Below, piece after piece: positions 60,370 to 64,000 of a stretch of DNA of 64,000 nucleotides. Position 1 is the first letter of the stretch, and the number at the start of each line of letters is the position of its first letter. This DNA comes from Enterobacter_D sp963521185 (GTDB lineage: Bacteria; Pseudomonadota; Gammaproteobacteria; Enterobacterales; Enterobacteriaceae), in the NCBI GenBank assembly GCA_963521185.1, contig CAUQTV010000001.1:744001-808000 (forward strand), given 5' to 3'. The notes under the pieces are model-generated. The model searched no databases. It saw nothing but the letters and a program-made list of their open reading frames with translations, and was not told the origin of the DNA. Made by a program: the position numbers and the translations under genes.

Positions 60370-60419
60370 CCACCTGGCCGATGAGCTTTCCGGTGGCGCT
60401 GCTGATCTCCATTTTCTAA
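60370..60419 (+). repeat. Right 50-bp direct repeat (orphan ortT 3' end)
   Basis: Exact copy of 56930-56979. There is no ortT 5' part in front of it, so this is a remnant. It closes a ~3.4-kb segment holding the effector and two DUF2931 genes. No inverted repeats or integrase genes are seen next to it. Confidence 0.95.
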
Positions 60420-60520
60420 CGGATTCAAATACCTCGGCTAAAAACGTGATCGCTTAGTCTTTAATCAAAACATCGTTCCATTATTATCAGTCCTCTGTTT
60501 CTTATAAATAAAGAGGCGTG

Positions 60521-61759
60521 ATGATGGTCAATAAACGATGGGGGCTGGCGGCGATTGCCTGTATGCCGCTGGTGATGCAGGGCTGTGCGACGGGCGATAC
60601 GCGGGCACCCGGCACGGCGACGCGTCCGGTACTGAGCGCGCAGGAAGCGAAACCTTATACGGCAAAGAACTATTTTGCACGCGGCGGTTTGCTGGCCTCA
60701 CCTGAGGGGCCGTGGATGCCTGAGACGATCAGCGTGCAGGGCATCACCACGCCGTGGCAGGTTGGGCCGAATGCGCCTTACGCCAGCGTGCAACAGGCGC
60801 TGAATGCGGCACTTAAAAACGCCCATGACCGCCAACGGATATACATTCGTGTTAACCCCGGCGTCTATTCCGGCGCGGTGTATGTTCCCGCCGATGCGCC
60901 GCCCATCACCCTGTTTGGCGGCGGCAGCCAGCCGCAGGATGTGCGCCTTGAGCTGGCGCTGGATTCCCAGTTTTCACCCGAACAGTATCGTCAGGCCGTC
61001 AATCCTTCGCAGCAATTTCGCGAAGGCGATCCGGCCTGGTATCTCTATGCGCAGTGCGCGAACAAAACTAGCCAACTGATTGGCACCAACTGCGCGGCGG
61101 TGGTGTGGTCGCAAAGCAATGACTTCCAGATGGTTAATCTGAGCGTCGTGAACGCGTTGCTGGATACCGTCGATGGCGGTACGCATCAGGGCGTCGCGCT
61201 GCGCACGGACGGCGATCGCGTGCAGTTGCAACAGGTGCGGCTGATTGGGCGACAGGATACGGCGTATCTTAACACCAGCAATCGTGAAAACCTGGCGGTG
61301 ACCGACCGCATCAGCCGCGTGCTGGTCAAAGAGAGCTATATCGAAGGGGATGTGGATTACGTCTTTGGCCGTGCGAACGTGGTGTTTGATGACGTCGAAT
61401 TCCACACCGTGTCTACGCGCGGTTCAAAAGAGGCTTACGTGCTGGCCCCGAACACGCTGCCGGATAACCCTTACGGTTTCCTGGTGCTTAACAGCCGCTT
61501 TACCGGCGACGTTGGGTATAAGGGGAGTTTTAAAGCGAAGCTGGGACGCGCGTGGGATCAGGGCGCGGGCAAAACCGGCTATTTGCCCGGTAACACCGCC
61601 AACGGCCAGGTGTTGATTGCGCGCAGCACCATCGATGACAGTTACGACCTGCTCTCGCCGTGGGGTGCCGCCGCGACCACTTCCCGTCCGTACAAAGCCA
61701 ACCCCCGCGCCGATCGCGCGTTAAACGACACGGCCTGGAACCGCCTGTGGGAGTTTTAA
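60521..61759 (+). CDS. PemB/YbhC-like pectinesterase-family lipoprotein
   Basis: A 412-residue outer-membrane-type lipoprotein with signal and lipobox MQGC, followed by a right-handed beta-helix of the pectin methylesterase family. Motifs are VGPNAPYASVQQALNAA, RVNPGVYSGAVYV, GRQDTAYL, GDVDYVFG (catalytic Asp pair with QDT) and LGRAWD. It resembles E. coli YbhC and Dickeya PemB, which acts on methylated oligogalacturonides. ATG 60521 or 60524 follow AAGAGG; the second has better spacing. No other pectin genes are near. Convergent with srfC. Confidence 0.88.
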   Translation: MMVNKRWGLAAIACMPLVMQGCATGDTRAPGTATRPVLSAQEAKPYTAKNYFARGGLLASPEGPWMPETISVQGITTPWQVGPNAPYASVQQALNAALKNAHDRQRIYIRVNPGVYSGAVYVPADAPPITLFGGGSQPQDVRLELALDSQFSPEQYRQAVNPSQQFREGDPAWYLYAQCANKTSQLIGTNCAAVVWSQSNDFQMVNLSVVNALLDTVDGGTHQGVALRTDGDRVQLQQVRLIGRQDTAYLNTSNRENLAVTDRISRVLVKESYIEGDVDYVFGRANVVFDDVEFHTVSTRGSKEAYVLAPNTLPDNPYGFLVLNSRFTGDVGYKGSFKAKLGRAWDQGAGKTGYLPGNTANGQVLIARSTIDDSYDLLSPWGAAATTSRPYKANPRADRALNDTAWNRLWEF

Positions 61760-61770
61760 CGTTCTTTGCA

Positions 61771-61799
61771 GCCCGGCCTGTGGGGATCGCAGGCCGGGC
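61771..61799. terminator. Palindromic terminator between the pectinesterase gene and srfC
   Basis: GCCCGGCCTG (61771-61780) pairs perfectly with CAGGCCGGGC (61790-61799) around a 9-nt loop, REP-like in composition, between convergent genes. Confidence 0.75.
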
Positions 61800-61808
61800 A
61801 GTGGCGCG

Positions 61809-63989
61809 TTAAGGCACCAGCTTTAACAGCTTTTTGCGCTGGGTGAGCGGGACGTCGAGCGGGTGCTGATAGCCGATGTTTTCATTACTGCGGGTGTAGA
61901 GCGCCACCAGCCAGTCGTAGACATAGCGGGTCGCCGCGTGCACCGGCTGCTCCCCAAGACGGGTGAGACGCGCATCGGCCGCTGCCGGGGCGGTGGCCGT
62001 GAAAATGCCGTGACCTTTTTGAATGCGGCTCGCCGGGCGTTCATTTTCCGGCAGCGCGGCATAGCCGAGCCAGGCAATAAAATTCCCCACTGCCGCATGC
62101 AACTGCGCGGCGCAGGCGGTATCGCGCTGCATCACCTGCTGCAACTGTTCCGAGAGGTTCAGACGGTAGCTGGCGACAATCAAAATGTCCGCCACCTGAC
62201 GCAGCGCCGCCGACGTCAGATTTAACCGCTCCGCGTTGGCGTCGTTGCGGCTCCACTGGCGCAGGTGATTGACCCACATCGCATGGGCCTGGTGACCGGT
62301 ATCACGGGCCACCGGGCGCTGTTCTGCGCGTTCACTGCTTTCTGCGAACAGATCGATAGCCTCATTAAACAGGCCGCTGACTTTCTCCTCGCGCGGCTGT
62401 TGTACCTTCCAGATCGCGTCGAACTGATTGATGTCCGGAAGCAGGCCGTCGAGCAGTTCACCGTGACGGCTGGCCTGACCCTGCAATTCGCGGATCACCG
62501 CTTCGGCACGGGCGCGCTGGCTGTCCGGCGTCTCTTTGAGTGGCGCGGTCCATGCCTGCATCAGATCGCGGATCTGCTGATGGTGGCGCTCGCGCAGGGC
62601 TTTCAGGCGCAGGGTGCGCAGCGTAGGCGTGGTGGCCTGCGACAGCCACTCAATAAGGCGTTGCAGGCTGCTGGCATCCAGCGCCTGCAACGTTCCCCAG
62701 TGCTGGCCCGGTTTGCCGAGCAGCTGCTGCACGGTTTCATCCAGATTTTGTGAGGTGGTAAAACGGGCGTCCTGTGGGGTAATGGCCCACACCAGGCCCG
62801 GCAGCGCCGTCTCTTGTCCGGACTGGGTCTCTTTCACCCAGTTCAGCAGCGTGCGGGCGGTAAGGGCGGTTTCATTGCGTGCGGGGGTGGCGTTGCAGAT
62901 CATCAGCACATCCGGCTGTAGCTGCTGGCGGTAGCTGTCGAGCAGCCAGCGGCATTTGCTGTTTAACAGCGTCGGCGTGGACTCTGTGGCCGGCGTGGGA
63001 ATATCAAGAATATCGACGCCGGGCAGCACGCAATCTTCCACCGGCAGGATCAGCTCGTGGGTAATCAACGCCAGCGTCGCCAGCGGGATGCTGACGGCAT
63101 TTTGCAGTTTCTCGCCCGCCCACGGATGCACGACCACCGCGCCCTGGCTCTCCATGCTGTGCTCCGCCGCCGGGGTTAAAAAGCCTTCCGTCGGCAGGGC
63201 AAAGTTATCAATCAGCAGGCTCACCGGCGCGGCGAGGGCCTGGGCATTGCCGGTCTGGTGCAGAATGTGCGCCAGCGCCAGCCACTGTTGAGTGAGCTCC
63301 TGCTGTTCGCCCCACAGCAGCGACCAGGCGCTGGCGCGGGCGCTGAGATCCAGCGACGGAATAAGATCAATGAGCTGATACCACAGGCCATCATCAAGCT
63401 GTTGACGGGCAGCGGGCACCACGGAACGCCAGAAGCGGGCAATCGCGCCAACCTCTTCGGCGGTGATCCCCGGCACCGCCTGCGGCTGACGCAGTGCGCG
63501 CCAGCGGGTCAGACGATCCTCAATCACGCTTCTGTCCACTCTGCGCAGATCCGCCAGGTTTTGCGCATGCGCAATAAACACCTGCACCAGTTCGGCCTCG
63601 CTCAGAATGCGCAGACGCAGCGGGAACCCGTCATCAAGGGCGTCGTTATCGCCTTCACGTTGAAAACGCAGCGCCATGCTGGTCAGCGCATGGCCCGGAT
63701 TGATATGGGTGAAGTAATCGAGCGTCTTATCGCCGGGTTTTACGTTCACCCGGCCATTGCCGCTGTTGCACAGCGCGGCCAGCAGGTGCGCTTTCGCCCC
63801 CTGCGAATGGCCATAAAGAGCAACGGTGCAGGGGGTATCCACCGCCTGGGCGAGGACGGTTTCCTGAGCGGCGACGGAGGATAACCGGGCCAGCAGCGCG
63901 TCGGCATCGTCATCCAGCAGCGGGGCTGACTGGCGGGTTTCGTTGACCCACGCCATGAGCGCCTGCGTGGTTTTGATGGGGGCTTTCAT
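61809..63989 (-). CDS. srfC: SrfC-family putative virulence factor
   Basis: A 726-residue cytoplasmic-looking protein with no signal peptide, complete in the window. It matches the SrfC family of the srfABC locus (SsrB-regulated factors in Salmonella). An early P-loop-like stretch TVALYGHSQGAKAHLLAAL and LPGVDILDIPTPA resemble a GTPase G1 and G3 region, but a clean GxxxxGKS is missing; long helices follow. A TGA at 63991-63993, one base before the ATG, could be the srfB stop. Molecular role not established. Confidence 0.8.
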   Translation of the reverse strand: MKAPIKTTQALMAWVNETRQSAPLLDDDADALLARLSSVAAQETVLAQAVDTPCTVALYGHSQGAKAHLLAALCNSGNGRVNVKPGDKTLDYFTHINPGHALTSMALRFQREGDNDALDDGFPLRLRILSEAELVQVFIAHAQNLADLRRVDRSVIEDRLTRWRALRQPQAVPGITAEEVGAIARFWRSVVPAARQQLDDGLWYQLIDLIPSLDLSARASAWSLLWGEQQELTQQWLALAHILHQTGNAQALAAPVSLLIDNFALPTEGFLTPAAEHSMESQGAVVVHPWAGEKLQNAVSIPLATLALITHELILPVEDCVLPGVDILDIPTPATESTPTLLNSKCRWLLDSYRQQLQPDVLMICNATPARNETALTARTLLNWVKETQSGQETALPGLVWAITPQDARFTTSQNLDETVQQLLGKPGQHWGTLQALDASSLQRLIEWLSQATTPTLRTLRLKALRERHHQQIRDLMQAWTAPLKETPDSQRARAEAVIRELQGQASRHGELLDGLLPDINQFDAIWKVQQPREEKVSGLFNEAIDLFAESSERAEQRPVARDTGHQAHAMWVNHLRQWSRNDANAERLNLTSAALRQVADILIVASYRLNLSEQLQQVMQRDTACAAQLHAAVGNFIAWLGYAALPENERPASRIQKGHGIFTATAPAAADARLTRLGEQPVHAATRYVYDWLVALYTRSNENIGYQHPLDVPLTQRKKLLKLVP

Positions 63990-64000
63990 TTCAGGTACAC

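Noticed and set aside
1..64000. CRISPR arrays, tRNA or rRNA genes, insertion sequences, prophage genes
   Set aside because: No regularly spaced repeat array, no RNA gene sequence I recognise, and no transposase, integrase or phage structural frame was found in the window.

Overview
The window looks like chromosome of a non-Escherichia member of the Enterobacteriaceae, most likely of the Enterobacter/Lelliottia/Kluyvera/Leclercia group; I cannot fix the genus. The backbone follows the E. coli K-12 min 31-33 order: ydbH-ynbE-ydbL, pdxI(ydbC), azoR, hrpA, ydcF, aldA, cybB, trg, ydcI/ydcJ, opgD, ydcK, tehB, ydcL, ydcO/ydcN, rlhA(ydcP), ydcR, ydcSTUV-patD, ortT. The encoded proteins are close in length and sequence to those K-12 proteins. 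Coding is GC-rich. No rRNA, tRNA, CRISPR array, transposase or integrase was seen.

The backbone is broken by accessory blocks. (1) 1467-2187: a toxin-antitoxin pair with a dense operator/promoter, where K-12 carries the fea/tyn/paa genes. (2) 8122-12277: a three-gene tripartite efflux operon between hrpA and ydcF. (3) 15068-19446: an alpha/beta hydrolase, an MHS-type transporter and three small unknown genes around cybB. (4) 21456-26413: a membrane PQQ dehydrogenase and a YdeP-like molybdoenzyme between trg and ydcI. (5) 29127-33547: a carboxylesterase, a LysR regulator, an aminotransferase and an amino-acid-binding protein. (6) 37302-40241: a divergent peptidase T/peptide-binding protein pair. 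(7) 41079-43045: a divergent EamA exporter/AraC regulator pair. (8) 46959-49482: a cyanide-insensitive-type bd oxidase operon with a 42-residue third subunit. (9) 56980-60419: an island behind ortT. (10) 60521-63989: a pectinesterase-family lipoprotein and srfC. K-12 neighbours not found here include tehA, ydcH, rimL and yncJ.

Functional groups: ydbH-ynbE-ydbL forms the envelope lipid bridge. ydcSTUV-patD is a polyamine-type ABC importer with gamma-aminobutyraldehyde dehydrogenase, next to its probable MocR-type regulator ydcR. The accessory blocks mostly add transport, redox and small-molecule catabolism.

The most unusual part is 56930-60419. A 50-bp perfect direct repeat of the 3' end of the small toxin gene ortT brackets about 3.4 kb. 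This holds a frameshifted DUF2235 (Tle1-like) phospholipase effector and two tandem DUF2931 lipoproteins, probably immunity-like; the second is preceded by a remnant of the effector's last codons. Other notable signals are a pair of TGTTGT-N8-ACAACA operators covering the -35 and -10 of the toxin-antitoxin promoter, four CTTGC motifs spaced one helical turn apart in the EamA/AraC intergenic region, a 61-bp tandem repeat spanning the opgD stop codon with a compensatory hairpin change, and a Trg receptor ending in a CheR/CheB docking pentapeptide that K-12 Trg lacks.
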